Shown here one piece after another: positions 9,239-18,102 of a stretch of 64,000 nucleotides of DNA. The notes beneath the pieces were generated by a model. The model searched no databases and was not told the DNA's origin. It saw only the letters and a list, made by a program, of their open reading frames with translations. The stretch is from contig JAZQGR010000075.1 of the NCBI GenBank assembly GCA_045540115.1, forward strand, positions 84,848-148,847, read 5' to 3'. Numbering within the stretch: the stretch's first letter is position 1; each line of letters starts with the position of its first letter. The stretch comes from Colimorpha_A sp045540115. Lineage in GTDB: Bacteria > Bacillota > Clostridia > Oscillospirales > CAG-272. The position numbers and the translations under genes were made by a program.

Positions 9239-9934
9239 ATGTCGCTTTTAATTGACGTAATTGTTATAGCAGCGTTTGCAGCTTGCTTAATACGCGGAAT
9301 AAAAAAGGGCTTTATAAAGAGCATTATCGGTATTGTCATCGTTATCGCGGCAATAATCGGAGGCGTCAAGCTGAGCCCCGCTCTTGCTAAAAAAATGAAC
9401 GATAAATTTATTGAGAAGTCGGTCGTCTCCGTCGCAAAGGACGCGATTCCGAGAGTTGATACCGATACGCTGGTTGACGAAATGCCGTCGGCGTTCAAAA
9501 AAGTTCTCGACCGATTCGGAACCGAGCCGGAGGACATAAAGGCGCTTTTTGAAAACAGCGATCCAAACGAGACCGAGGAGCAAAAGCGTGTCAGAATTGC
9601 CGAAAAGATGGGTAAGCCGCTCTCGAAGGGAATCTCTAAGGCGCTTGCATTCCTTATTGTATTTGCAATATTCTACCTTGTACTCCTTGTTGCCTCCGTC
9701 ATTATTTGTGCGCTTGTAAAGCTTCCTGTGCTTAAGGTGGCAGATAAGCTGCTCGGCGCGGTGCTTGGCGGAGCTTCGGGACTGCTCTTAGCATGGGGAA
9801 TCAGCATCGCGATATGTGCGCTACTTCCGCATCTTTCAGTCCTTTACGACGGAGCGGTGCCGGAAACCGTGATCGACAATTCGATAGTTGTTAGATTCCT
9901 CGGAAAATTCGATCCCTTTAAACTTATAAAATAA
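9239..9934 (+). CDS. CvpA-family membrane protein
   Basis: The 231 residues begin with LLIDVIVIAAFAACLIRGIKKG, the typical CvpA-type first helix followed by a basic G-x-KKG turn. A second helix follows, then a soluble loop of about 80 residues (about 60-135), and two more hydrophobic helices (about 137-200). CvpA proteins are linked to colicin V production and envelope integrity in proteobacteria; in Firmicutes their role is poorly known. The inserted acidic loop is longer than in the shortest CvpA proteins. Confidence 0.75.
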   Translation: MSLLIDVIVIAAFAACLIRGIKKGFIKSIIGIVIVIAAIIGGVKLSPALAKKMNDKFIEKSVVSVAKDAIPRVDTDTLVDEMPSAFKKVLDRFGTEPEDIKALFENSDPNETEEQKRVRIAEKMGKPLSKGISKALAFLIVFAIFYLVLLVASVIICALVKLPVLKVADKLLGAVLGGASGLLLAWGISIAICALLPHLSVLYDGAVPETVIDNSIVVRFLGKFDPFKLIK

Positions 9935-9961
9935 GCAAAAACTCAATTTGGAGAAAATATT

Positions 9962-12238
9962 ATGCAGCTGTGCTCAAAGTGCCACAAAAGACTTGCAGTA
10001 GTCTTTGTCGGCAAAATTGTAAACGATAAAATGGAAAACGAGGGCTATTGCCTGCGCTGTGCCAAGAGTCTTGGTATCGCTCAGGTTGACGCTCTTATGA
10101 ACCAGTACGGAATCTCGGAGGATGATCTCGATCGCCTCGAGCCCGATGTCGATGAAAACGACCTTCCCGCAGTAGTCGAGGGCGATGACGAGGAGGGAAA
10201 GGCTCCCGCGATCGACTTTATGAAGATCTTCGGAAACGTCGGCGGAATGCCTCCTATGAGACCTCGCCCCGACAAGAAGCCGAATGAGCAGGCGAAAAAG
10301 GAGAAGAGCAAAAAGTTTCTTTCTCAGTACTGCACGTCGCTTACCGATAAGGCGAAGAGCGGGCTTCTCGACGCAATAATAGGGCGTGACCGTGAGCTTC
10401 AGAGGGTTATGCAGATCCTCTGCCGCCGTCAGAAAAACAATCCCTGTCTCATCGGTGAACCGGGTGTTGGTAAGACTGCTGTTGCGGAAGCTCTTGCATC
10501 AAAGATCGCGTCGGGCGAAGTTTCTTTCCGTCTTAAGGATAAGGAAGTGTATCTCGTTGATATGACAGCTCTCGTTGCAGGCACTCAGTTCAGAGGTCAG
10601 TTCGAGACGAGAATGAAGGGACTTATCGACGAGGTAAAGGCGCTCGGAAACGTTATACTCGTTATTGACGAGGTTCATACCATTGCGTCGGCAGGCGACG
10701 CGGAGGGAAGCATGAACGCCGCGAATATCCTCAAGCCGGCACTTTCTCGCGGTGAAATACAGGTTATAGGTGCAACCACCCTCACAGAGTACAGAAAATT
10801 TATCGAGAAGGATGCTGCGCTTGAACGCCGCTTCCAGCCCGTTATGATCGACGAGCCGTCGCTTGGCGACTGTGTCGAGATACTCAAGGGTATAAAGAAC
10901 TATTACGAGACCTTCCACGGTATCACCGTGTCGAATGAGCTTCTTCATAAGGCGGTAACGCTGTCAGAGCGCTATATAACCGACAGATATCTGCCCGACA
11001 AGGCTATCGACCTGCTTGACGAGGCGCTTTCTCACGTTGCTCTGAAATCAAAGGTGCTGAACGAGTTCAGAGCCGCTGAAAAGGAAGCTATCGACGTTGC
11101 CAAGCTGAAGGCAGAGATCGAGGCGCGCGAGGAGAGCGAGCAGGACGCGCAGAACAAAAAGTATGAACAGCTTGCCGAGATAAAGGTCAAGGAGATAAAC
11201 CTTAATCAGCGTCTCGATGCGCTCCGCGAGGAAAAAGATAAGCTGACTCTTACGAGTGCTGACCTTGCAAGAGTTATCGAAATCTGGACGGGTGTCCCCG
11301 CTTCCTCGATAATGGAAAACGATTTTGCCAAGCTTGAGCGTCTGAAGGAAAGCATCGCAGGAAAGATCATCGGACAGGATCACGCGGTTGACGCCGTTGT
11401 CCGCGCGATCAGAAGAAACCGCGCCGGAGTGAGCGCAAAGCGCAAGCCTGTTTCCTTTATATTCGCAGGACCGACGGGCGTCGGTAAGACTGAGCTTGTA
11501 AAGGTTCTTGCAAACGAGCTTTTCGATTCCCCCGAAACTCTTATACGACTTGATATGTCGGAGTTTATGGAGAAATTTTCGGTATCGAGAATTATCGGTG
11601 CTCCTCCCGGATACGTCGGCTACGACGAGGCGGGACAGCTTACCGAGAAGATCCGCCGTAAGCCGTATAGCGTTGTACTTTTCGATGAGATCGAAAAGGC
11701 GCATCCCGACGTGATGAATATTCTTCTACAGATACTTGATGACGGAAGGATTACCGACGCGCAGGGAAGAACAGTAAATTTCGAAAATACCGTAATCGTG
11801 ATGACGACAAATGCCGGATCGGAGGTCTCCTCCTCTGCTGCAGGCTTCTCAAGCAGCCGTCACGATTCCGATAAGGAGCGCACCGAAAAGGCACTTTCGA
11901 CCTTCTTGCGCCCCGAATTTATAAATCGCGTTGATGAAATAATCGTCTTTAACCGACTGAATAAAGAAAACTTCGCCGAAATTGCGAAGCTCATGCTTAA
12001 CGACCTTACCTCCGCGCTCGCGGAAAAGGATATCAAGTTCGTTTATTCCGATAATGCGGCGAAAGCTATTGCTGAGGCGTCTTTCAGCGATAAATACGGC
12101 GCGCGTAATATGCGCAGATATATCGAAAAAGAAGTCGAGGATAAGCTTGCGGATAAGCTGATAAGCGGCTATTCCGAGAACATTTTCGGTATTTCTCTTG
12201 ACCACGACGGCGAAAAGCTGACAGTTGAGACTATTTAA
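9962..12238 (+). CDS. ClpE-like AAA+ unfoldase (Clp ATPase with N-terminal zinc finger)
   Basis: This is a double AAA+ Clp/Hsp100 ATPase of 758 residues. The N-terminus carries a zinc-finger-like CSKC (C4, C7) and CLRC (C30, C33), the hallmark of ClpE, in place of the paired Clp-N repeats of ClpC/ClpA. Walker A1 is GEPGVGKTA (about 164) with Walker B VIDEVHT. A coiled-coil middle region spans about 385-435. Walker A2 is GPTGVGKTE (about 502), followed by GAPPGYVGY. An AGF tripeptide near 620 sits where the ClpP-binding IGF/VGF loop is expected. RBS TTTGGAG lies at the start. ClpE normally delivers misfolded or cysteine-modified proteins to ClpP in stress. The next gene is a catalytically dead P-type ATPase. 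Confidence 0.88.
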   Translation: MQLCSKCHKRLAVVFVGKIVNDKMENEGYCLRCAKSLGIAQVDALMNQYGISEDDLDRLEPDVDENDLPAVVEGDDEEGKAPAIDFMKIFGNVGGMPPMRPRPDKKPNEQAKKEKSKKFLSQYCTSLTDKAKSGLLDAIIGRDRELQRVMQILCRRQKNNPCLIGEPGVGKTAVAEALASKIASGEVSFRLKDKEVYLVDMTALVAGTQFRGQFETRMKGLIDEVKALGNVILVIDEVHTIASAGDAEGSMNAANILKPALSRGEIQVIGATTLTEYRKFIEKDAALERRFQPVMIDEPSLGDCVEILKGIKNYYETFHGITVSNELLHKAVTLSERYITDRYLPDKAIDLLDEALSHVALKSKVLNEFRAAEKEAIDVAKLKAEIEAREESEQDAQNKKYEQLAEIKVKEINLNQRLDALREEKDKLTLTSADLARVIEIWTGVPASSIMENDFAKLERLKESIAGKIIGQDHAVDAVVRAIRRNRAGVSAKRKPVSFIFAGPTGVGKTELVKVLANELFDSPETLIRLDMSEFMEKFSVSRIIGAPPGYVGYDEAGQLTEKIRRKPYSVVLFDEIEKAHPDVMNILLQILDDGRITDAQGRTVNFENTVIVMTTNAGSEVSSSAAGFSSSRHDSDKERTEKALSTFLRPEFINRVDEIIVFNRLNKENFAEIAKLMLNDLTSALAEKDIKFVYSDNAAKAIAEASFSDKYGARNMRRYIEKEVEDKLADKLISGYSENIFGISLDHDGEKLTVETI

Positions 12239-12251
12239 TTAGTGTAATTTA

Positions 12252-12317
12252 TCAATATTCTGTGGAATCCTGAGTGGGCTTCGCTCAGAATGATCGCAGA
12301 ATGCTTCTGAATATTGA
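12252..12317. repeat. Nested palindromic repeat (REP/MITE-like) between the clpE-like and pseudo-ATPase genes
   Basis: Outer arms TCAATATTC (12252-12260) and GAATATTGA (12309-12317) are perfectly complementary. Inside is a second stem, CTGAGTG (12270-12276) with CGCTCAG (12282-12288), around a GGCTT loop. The inner part resembles the TTCTGAGCGAAGC-type palindromes dispersed in many bacterial genomes (seen on the minus strand). There is no T-tract, so it is not a good terminator. Confidence 0.55.
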
Positions 12318-12333
12318 AGAAAGGAGAGCAGAT

Positions 12334-15129
12334 ATGGCTGAAAAATGGTATGATAAATCTGCCGTGCAGACGGCGACCATTCTCGGCACGAACGTCGGAA
12401 CAGGTCTGTCGCGCGACGAGATTCGCAGAAGGCGAAAGCTTGACGGTGAAAACGATTTATACCCGACACCGAAAAAGGACTATAAGACGTATCTTGCTCA
12501 CCTTCTGACGGATTTTAATTCACTCCTTATGCTGACGGTGCTTCTTATCGCCGCGATCTTTGAGGAGACGGAAAATCTGTTCGTTATGCTCGCGGTTCTC
12601 CTCACCTATTACATTGTTGCGATGGTAACGTATATGAAGTCCCAAAGCGTTCTTGACGATATGGGCAAGGGCGCACTCCCGAACGCAAAGGTCTTGCGCG
12701 AGGGAAGGGTATATATGATAAAGCAGAGAAAGCTTGTTCGCGGTGATATTATTTATATCTCTGCAGGAGACATAGTTCCGTGTGACGCGCGTCTTGTCGA
12801 GAGTAACGATCTTGAGATCCTTGAGGTGAACGTAACGGGAGTTACTCACGCGGTTCGTAAGTCGGCACGCTTTGAGGAATATCACGATATCGCTCCTTCA
12901 AATCAGAAAAATATGCTCTTTGCTTCTTCTATCGTAACAAAGGGTAATGCTAAAGCGATCTGCTGTGAGATCGGAAACGATACACTTGTCTGCAAAATGA
13001 AGAAGAATCATCCGATCGTTTCACACGAGCGTATACAGGTGTTTGACAGGATAGCGATCTTTTGCCGCCGTTGGACACTTGCGATGACGGTCACGGTATT
13101 TGCTTTGACCGTAATGTCGCTTCTTGTCGAGAAAACAAATAACGGCATATTCCCGTCGTTTATGACGGGAGTATCGCTTGCGGTGTCGTCAATGAGCGAG
13201 TTTTATACCGCATTCGGATACATTGTCCTTGCCTGCGGGATATTTGGCGCACTCAATCGTAAAAAAGAGGTTAACCGCGGCGCGCTGATAAAAAACAGCT
13301 CAAAGCTTGAGGATATCAAAAACCTCACCTGCATAATGGTGCCGAAGGAAGGTGCCTTCAATATACGCGGAATGTCGCTTGAAAAGGTATTTGCAAACGG
13401 CGACGTATATTCAAAGGAGGATCGCGGCTTCAAAAAGAACGCCGCAAGAGTTCTCCGTTACGCGCTTATTTCGACGGGTAAATACGGCGCAGGAATGCTC
13501 ACGCGCAATAACGTACTCGGAGAGAATGTATATACCTCCGAGGAGGATGCAATTATCAAGGCGGCAGAGGGACTGAGCGAGTATAATATCGGTCTTGAAA
13601 GACGCTATCCCATGGTCGAGCACGTAGACCGCGGAACTCGCGGCTCTGCATTTGACACAACCCTTGTTCATTATGAAAACGGCTTTTTCGTCAGCATGCG
13701 CGGAGACTATTCAAGCATACTACCTCTCTGTCGCTACTACACAGAGGACAGCCGCGTTTATACCATGACTGACGAGAAGCTTAATAACTTCTATATTGAA
13801 GCCGAAAAGCTTGCCCGCCAGTCGTACAGAGTAATTGCCATTGCCTCGAAGGACACGGTTTATAATAATCTGCGCCGTGTTGCAAACTGCCATACAGAGC
13901 TTACGCTTGAAGGTCTGCTTGCAATAAGAGAGCCGATACTTCCCGACGCGGCGAAGAACGTTCTGCGCTGTAAAAACGCGGGAATCAAGGTCATAATGCT
14001 CTCGCCCGATGAAAGCGAAAATAATGCTGTCGTTGCCGAATCTCTCGGAATTGCGGCGAGCCCCGATCAGCTTGTGACGGGCAGAGCTCTTTCGGGAATG
14101 AAGGAGGGACTAATCCGCGCCGATCTGGAAAAGTACACGGTATATCAGGGCCTCAGCCTCGCACAAAAGCGAATGATAGTCAGATATCTTCAGGAAAATG
14201 GCGAGAAGGTTGGATATCTCTGCTCCGAGCTTGACGAAATTATCCTGATGAAGGAAGCCGATGTCGGCTTCGCACAAAGCGTAACGCTCTCCGATCGTAC
14301 AGGCGGAAGCGGAGTAGACCTTTCTCGTCACAATATCCCGATATACAGTAAGGATGCAAGCTCGGGACAAACGGGCTGTGAGGCGCTCAAATTCGTCTCC
14401 GACGTTATCGTTTCCGAACCCGATGAATCGGGAACGGGTGGCTTCAATGCCATTGTCGACTCCTTCCTCTGCTCAAAGTCGGTATATTATAATCTTCATC
14501 GAATGCTGAAATATATGATAAGCTCGCAGATAGCGCGTCTGATGCTTGTCTTCATATCGCTTCTTTGCGGATTTACTGCGCTTATTCCGTCGCAGATACT
14601 CTTCCTCGGACTTGTGACGGATTTTGCTGCAATCGTCATAATAGCCTTTGAAAAGCCCGATTATTCGCTTGTCAAGGCGTCTGCGGATGTTGGAGGAAAG
14701 CTTCAGAATCCCTTTATCAAAAACCCCGAATCAGCGCTTATGGGCGTGCTTTGGGCGCTTGCAACTTCCGTCAGTGCTATGGTACTGACAAATACTTCTA
14801 TTCTGTCGGAATCGGCTGTTACCGCATACTGCTTCGTTAGCTTCATTATTGCGCAGATCGCGATGCTGAACGAGTGTAAGCGCGAGCAGAGCGTGTTTGA
14901 TAAGAACGTCAGAGTCAACGGCGCATATCTTACTATGCTGACTGTTGTTTTGGTATTCCTTGCCTTCGCGTTTGCTATCAGGAGCTTCGGAGAGCTGTTC
15001 GGAATATCCCGTATGTCGCCTTATGCTGCTCTCGCGCTTCTTATTCCTGCGGTCGTGTTGACCGTTGTCTATGAGATATTCAAGGCGATTGTGGGTACAA
15101 AAAGTGACAAAAACAGCACCCCAAAGTAA
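12334..15129 (+). CDS. Pseudo-P-type ATPase (P2-like) lacking the phosphorylation site
   Basis: The 931 residues align along their whole length with P2-type cation ATPases. There is an N-terminal cation-ATPase region, M1-M2, an actuator domain, M3-M4, P and N domains, and six C-terminal helices. The catalytic motifs are replaced. DKTGTLT reads PKEGAFN, with Pro337 in place of the phosphorylated Asp; LTGES reads VTGVT (Val170 for Glu); GDGxND reads CSELDE; PEGLP in M4 reads SEFYT; KGA reads RGD. MLSPD keeps only the Asp of the TGD motif. The reading frame is intact and folds look preserved, so this looks like a maintained pseudoenzyme, not a decaying pseudogene. I chose ATG 12334 (AAGGAG at 12321-12326) over GTG 12274, which lies in a palindromic repeat. 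No transport activity should be assumed. Confidence 0.85.
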   Translation: MAEKWYDKSAVQTATILGTNVGTGLSRDEIRRRRKLDGENDLYPTPKKDYKTYLAHLLTDFNSLLMLTVLLIAAIFEETENLFVMLAVLLTYYIVAMVTYMKSQSVLDDMGKGALPNAKVLREGRVYMIKQRKLVRGDIIYISAGDIVPCDARLVESNDLEILEVNVTGVTHAVRKSARFEEYHDIAPSNQKNMLFASSIVTKGNAKAICCEIGNDTLVCKMKKNHPIVSHERIQVFDRIAIFCRRWTLAMTVTVFALTVMSLLVEKTNNGIFPSFMTGVSLAVSSMSEFYTAFGYIVLACGIFGALNRKKEVNRGALIKNSSKLEDIKNLTCIMVPKEGAFNIRGMSLEKVFANGDVYSKEDRGFKKNAARVLRYALISTGKYGAGMLTRNNVLGENVYTSEEDAIIKAAEGLSEYNIGLERRYPMVEHVDRGTRGSAFDTTLVHYENGFFVSMRGDYSSILPLCRYYTEDSRVYTMTDEKLNNFYIEAEKLARQSYRVIAIASKDTVYNNLRRVANCHTELTLEGLLAIREPILPDAAKNVLRCKNAGIKVIMLSPDESENNAVVAESLGIAASPDQLVTGRALSGMKEGLIRADLEKYTVYQGLSLAQKRMIVRYLQENGEKVGYLCSELDEIILMKEADVGFAQSVTLSDRTGGSGVDLSRHNIPIYSKDASSGQTGCEALKFVSDVIVSEPDESGTGGFNAIVDSFLCSKSVYYNLHRMLKYMISSQIARLMLVFISLLCGFTALIPSQILFLGLVTDFAAIVIIAFEKPDYSLVKASADVGGKLQNPFIKNPESALMGVLWALATSVSAMVLTNTSILSESAVTAYCFVSFIIAQIAMLNECKREQSVFDKNVRVNGAYLTMLTVVLVFLAFAFAIRSFGELFGISRMSPYAALALLIPAVVLTVVYEIFKAIVGTKSDKNSTPK

Positions 15130-15133
15130 CAAA

Positions 15134-15165
15134 AATGACCGAAAACGGTAACGTTTTCGGTCATT
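15134..15165. terminator. Bidirectional terminator
   Basis: A 13-bp perfect inverted repeat, AATGACCGAAAAC (15134-15146) with GTTTTCGGTCATT (15153-15165), has a 6-nt loop between convergent genes. Short T/A-rich tails occur on both sides. Confidence 0.75.
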
Positions 15166-15170
15166 TATTA

Positions 15171-16208
15171 TTATAGGTCAGTTACGAAGTACGGCATCGA
15201 ATATGCTTCGTTTCCGTTTTCGTCGGTGACTGTTACACGGAAGAACGCGGGCGGATCGGATACTCTCTTTTTCGCGGAATCGTTAATGAAGGTGTTAAGA
15301 TCAAATTTTGCCTCGGTAAGAGACTCGCCGTCCTTTGCATATACGCGCTTTGATGTACGCCGCTCGGTAGAAAGGAATATGGAAGAAGCGGGCGAGGTCT
15401 TGACTGTGAGAATGCCGTCCTCAATATACAGCTCTGTAATATCGGGGCCGCTCGACGCGAAAAAATCGCCCTTCTCAAGCGCGGTCATAATAGCGGAGTA
15501 TTCGAGCTTGTCTGCTTTTATCATAACCCAGCCGCCGAAATAGTCCCAGAAGTTTTCAAAGCTTCCGTGAGCATCGTCCGTCGCGAGAGGAAATACCTTC
15601 TCACCGAGGGCGAGAAGATCGTCAAACGGCTGAACGGTATCGGGATAACCGCTTCTTACGCAGCCTGTATTATACACCTCAACTCCCCACAAGCCCTTGA
15701 GTCGTGAATAAAAGGGGTAGTGATTAAGCGACCAGACCGGGTGGTTATACGAAACGATAAACCCGTCCTCCTTGGCTGCGGCGATGACCTCGTTCATCGA
15801 TTCGGGGGTGAAGGTTCTCTTAAAATCGGTCTCCTTCATTTCCTCGTTCAGATACTGCTCGGCATGAGCAGGCCAAAGACGAGACTTGGAATAAACCGCG
15901 CAGGTCGTTTTGTTAGGGTCCTTGGAATAAAGGTTTATATGACAGGTCTCGCGGAAGTTGTATGCGCCGTGAGTGAGCTCGGCGTTTGTCGCAAGCTCGA
16001 CGGAGGTTATTGGGAGAAACGCGTCATCGGCAAGATCGGTGTGAGGAACCATAGCCTCGTGGTCGGTATATGCAACGACAGAGTAGCCCTTTTCCTTGTA
16101 AACCGCCTTGATCTCCTCGGGCGTAAGTGCGCCGTCTGAGATGGTAGTATGAACGTGTAGATTAGCCTTGTAAAAATTGCCGTTTTCGGGCAAAAGAAAC
16201 TTTTTCAT
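15171..16208 (-). CDS. PHP-domain metal-dependent phosphoesterase-like protein
   Basis: The 345 residues begin with a polymerase/histidinol phosphatase domain. HxH is seen in NLHVHTTISDG (about residue 17), the second metal motif in YTDHEA (about 48), later metal ligands in SVELATNAELTHG and CHINLY, SYNHPVW (about 155), and a terminal ATDDAHG (about 214). This set suggests an active trinuclear metal site. A C-terminal beta-rich part of about 110 residues follows, as in PHP proteins acting on extracytoplasmic or nucleotide substrates. The substrate is unknown. The start lies 6 bp downstream of the phosphoribosyltransferase stop, so the two genes form a minus-strand operon. Confidence 0.82.
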   Translation of the reverse strand: MKKFLLPENGNFYKANLHVHTTISDGALTPEEIKAVYKEKGYSVVAYTDHEAMVPHTDLADDAFLPITSVELATNAELTHGAYNFRETCHINLYSKDPNKTTCAVYSKSRLWPAHAEQYLNEEMKETDFKRTFTPESMNEVIAAAKEDGFIVSYNHPVWSLNHYPFYSRLKGLWGVEVYNTGCVRSGYPDTVQPFDDLLALGEKVFPLATDDAHGSFENFWDYFGGWVMIKADKLEYSAIMTALEKGDFFASSGPDITELYIEDGILTVKTSPASSIFLSTERRTSKRVYAKDGESLTEAKFDLNTFINDSAKKRVSDPPAFFRVTVTDENGNEAYSMPYFVTDL

Positions 16209-16214
16209 ATACGT

Positions 16215-16772
16215 TTATTCCATTACCGTTCCGTCGGGATGGAAAAGGGGAAGCTTTTCAAGGTATACGATGTCGGGGCGCTCCTGAGCGTCACCCTCTG
16301 CAAGAATGCACGCCTTTCCGACTATGATACCGCCTGCCTGTTCAACGAGAACTGCAAGAGCGTTAAGAGATTCACCTGTTGAGATAACGTCGTCAACGAG
16401 CAGGATCTTTTTGCCCTTCATTCTCTCGGCATCCATGCCGTCAAGATACAAGTGCTGATCTGCGTCGGTAGTGATCGAACGAACGGGAACGTCAAAGACG
16501 CTCGTCATATAAAGCTTAGGGTGCTTACGGGCAACGAAATAGAAATCGTCCTCGCGCTGTCTTGCCATTTCGTGTGCAAGCGGAATGCCCTTTGCCTCTG
16601 CGGTTATGAGGTAATCGTATTCGGGAACGATCTTAAGGAGGTCGCGTGCGCAGGCAACTGTAAGCTCTGCATCACCGAAAATTACGAATGCGCCGATACT
16701 GAGGTTTTCGTTTACGGGGCAGATAGGAAGATGTCTTTGAAGCCCCGCGATGGTCATTTTGTGAGTGAGCAT
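16215..16772 (-). CDS. Purine-type phosphoribosyltransferase
   Basis: A type I phosphoribosyltransferase fold with the PRPP-binding loop ILLVDDVISTGESL (about residue 120 of 185). The flanking order, an N-terminal helix and then the PPi loop TAEAKGIPLAHEMAR, resembles adenine/xanthine PRTases and PurR-like proteins; the base is unknown. I place the start at the ATG at 16772, not 16790. AAAGGA lies 8 nt upstream, and the promoter at 16807-16834 would put the transcript start only about 10 nt before 16790. It heads the two-gene unit with the PHP protein. Confidence 0.82.
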   Translation of the reverse strand: MLTHKMTIAGLQRHLPICPVNENLSIGAFVIFGDAELTVACARDLLKIVPEYDYLITAEAKGIPLAHEMARQREDDFYFVARKHPKLYMTSVFDVPVRSITTDADQHLYLDGMDAERMKGKKILLVDDVISTGESLNALAVLVEQAGGIIVGKACILAEGDAQERPDIVYLEKLPLFHPDGTVME

Positions 16773-16806
16773 GATAGTCATCCTTTCCATAATAACTCTA
16801 CTATAG

Positions 16807-16834
16807 ATTATATCTCAAAAATGCAAAAAGTCAA
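16807..16834 (-). promoter_or_regulatory. Promoter of the phosphoribosyltransferase-PHP unit
   Basis: On the minus strand, TTGACT (16829-16834), a 16-bp spacer and TATAAT (16807-16812). Its position favours the downstream start codon at 16772. Confidence 0.75.
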
Positions 16835-16874
16835 GATAATTTACTTCTATTCTTATAATAATCAATAAAAATAC

Positions 16875-16903
16875 TTGAATTATTCAGAAAGGTCTGCTAT
16901 AAT
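16875..16903 (+). promoter_or_regulatory. Promoter of the Gfo/Idh/MocA gene
   Basis: TTGAAT (16875-16880), 17-bp spacer, TATAAT (16898-16903), preceded by TGC as a partial extended -10. The ATG is at 16940. Confidence 0.75.
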
Positions 16904-16939
16904 ATATTATGTATAACTGTATAATGGGAGTATTATCTG

Positions 16940-18064
16940 ATGAATATAGGACTGCTCGGCTTTGGAGCTATGGGAAAGACGCATACGTATTCGGTTAAAA
17001 ACCTGCCGTTCTTCTACGGAGCCGGGTATGAAAACGATAAAATAGTTGCCCTCTGCTCGGGGCATTATGAGAACGCCGTCAAAGCAGTTAATGAGTTTTC
17101 CCTTGGACGCGCCTGCAAAAGCGAGGACGAGATCATAAACGATCCGAATATTGATATAGTCGATATTTGTACTCCGAATATTTACCACTATGAAACCGTT
17201 AAAAAGGCGCTTAGCGCAGGCAAACACGTTTACTGCGAAAAGCCGCTTGCGGTCACCTATTATGAGGCAAAGGAGCTTTGCGACTTAGCCGAAAGTAAGG
17301 GGCTTACCTGCCGTATCGTATTCAATAACCGTTTTATGCCTGCGGTAATGAGAGCGAAGGAAATTGTGGAAAGCGGACGGCTCGGAAACGTGATAACCTT
17401 CCGCGTCGCTTATCTTCACGCAAGCTGTATAGATCCCAACAAAAAAGCGGGCTGGAAGCAGGACCGCGACATCTGCGGCGGCGGAGTTCTTTTCGACCTT
17501 GGGTCGCACGCAATCGACCTCGTCCGTTACCTTTGCGGAGAGATAGCTTCGGTCAGCGGCAGAAGTCAGATATATCATAAGAACCGTCTCGGCGTTGACG
17601 GCAAGGCGTGGGAGACAAACGCTGACGAAGCGTTTTACATTACAGCTGAGCTTGAAAACGGCGGTATGGGAACTATCGAAGCAAATAAGCTCGCTATCGG
17701 AACGAATGACGATCTCTCGTTTGAAATATACGGTGAAAAGGGTGCGCTCAAGTATTCGCTTATGCAGCCGAATTACCTGCGTTATTACGACGGAGAGCGA
17801 GCGGGCGGCGTTTTAGGAGGAGACGGCGGATTTACCGATATTGAATGCGTCGGCAGATACCCTGCGCCGGGCGGAATATTCCCGTCGTTCAAGGCGCCTG
17901 TCGGCTGGCTTATGGGACACGTTGAGTCTTACCGCGACTTCCTTGACGCAATAAAGAATGGAAGCGTTTCTAAGCCCGATTTTAAGGACGGCGCAAGAGT
18001 ACAGCTTATAATGGAGAAGGCATACGAGTCGGCTGATAACGGCTCGGTAAGCATTCGCGTTTGA
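16940..18064 (+). CDS. Gfo/Idh/MocA-family NAD(P)-dependent oxidoreductase
   Basis: The 374 residues show an N-terminal Rossmann fold starting with GLLGFGAMGKTH (GxGxxG-type), the family signature EKPLA (about residue 100), and a C-terminal alpha/beta dimerisation domain with GGGVLFDLGSHAID containing the Lys/Asp/His-region active-site histidine. These enzymes oxidise sugars, inositols or related polyols, and the exact substrate cannot be read from the sequence. It has its own promoter and starts a long plus-strand run ending at 30482. Confidence 0.88.
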   Translation: MNIGLLGFGAMGKTHTYSVKNLPFFYGAGYENDKIVALCSGHYENAVKAVNEFSLGRACKSEDEIINDPNIDIVDICTPNIYHYETVKKALSAGKHVYCEKPLAVTYYEAKELCDLAESKGLTCRIVFNNRFMPAVMRAKEIVESGRLGNVITFRVAYLHASCIDPNKKAGWKQDRDICGGGVLFDLGSHAIDLVRYLCGEIASVSGRSQIYHKNRLGVDGKAWETNADEAFYITAELENGGMGTIEANKLAIGTNDDLSFEIYGEKGALKYSLMQPNYLRYYDGERAGGVLGGDGGFTDIECVGRYPAPGGIFPSFKAPVGWLMGHVESYRDFLDAIKNGSVSKPDFKDGARVQLIMEKAYESADNGSVSIRV

Positions 18065-18068
18065 CCGA

Positions 18069-18089
18069 CCGACGGCGGTTTTCCGTCGG
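18069..18089. other. Intergenic hairpin before coaE
   Basis: CCGACGG (18069-18075) pairs with CCGTCGG (18083-18089) around a 7-nt loop ending in TTTT. There is no following T-run. It could be a weak attenuator or a 3'-end stabiliser. Confidence 0.4.
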
Positions 18090-18102
18090 AGAATGAGGAA
18101 CT

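Noticed and set aside
12274..12333. GTG extension of the pseudo-ATPase start
   Set aside because: Falls in the palindromic repeat; the ATG at 12334 has a proper AAGGAG site.
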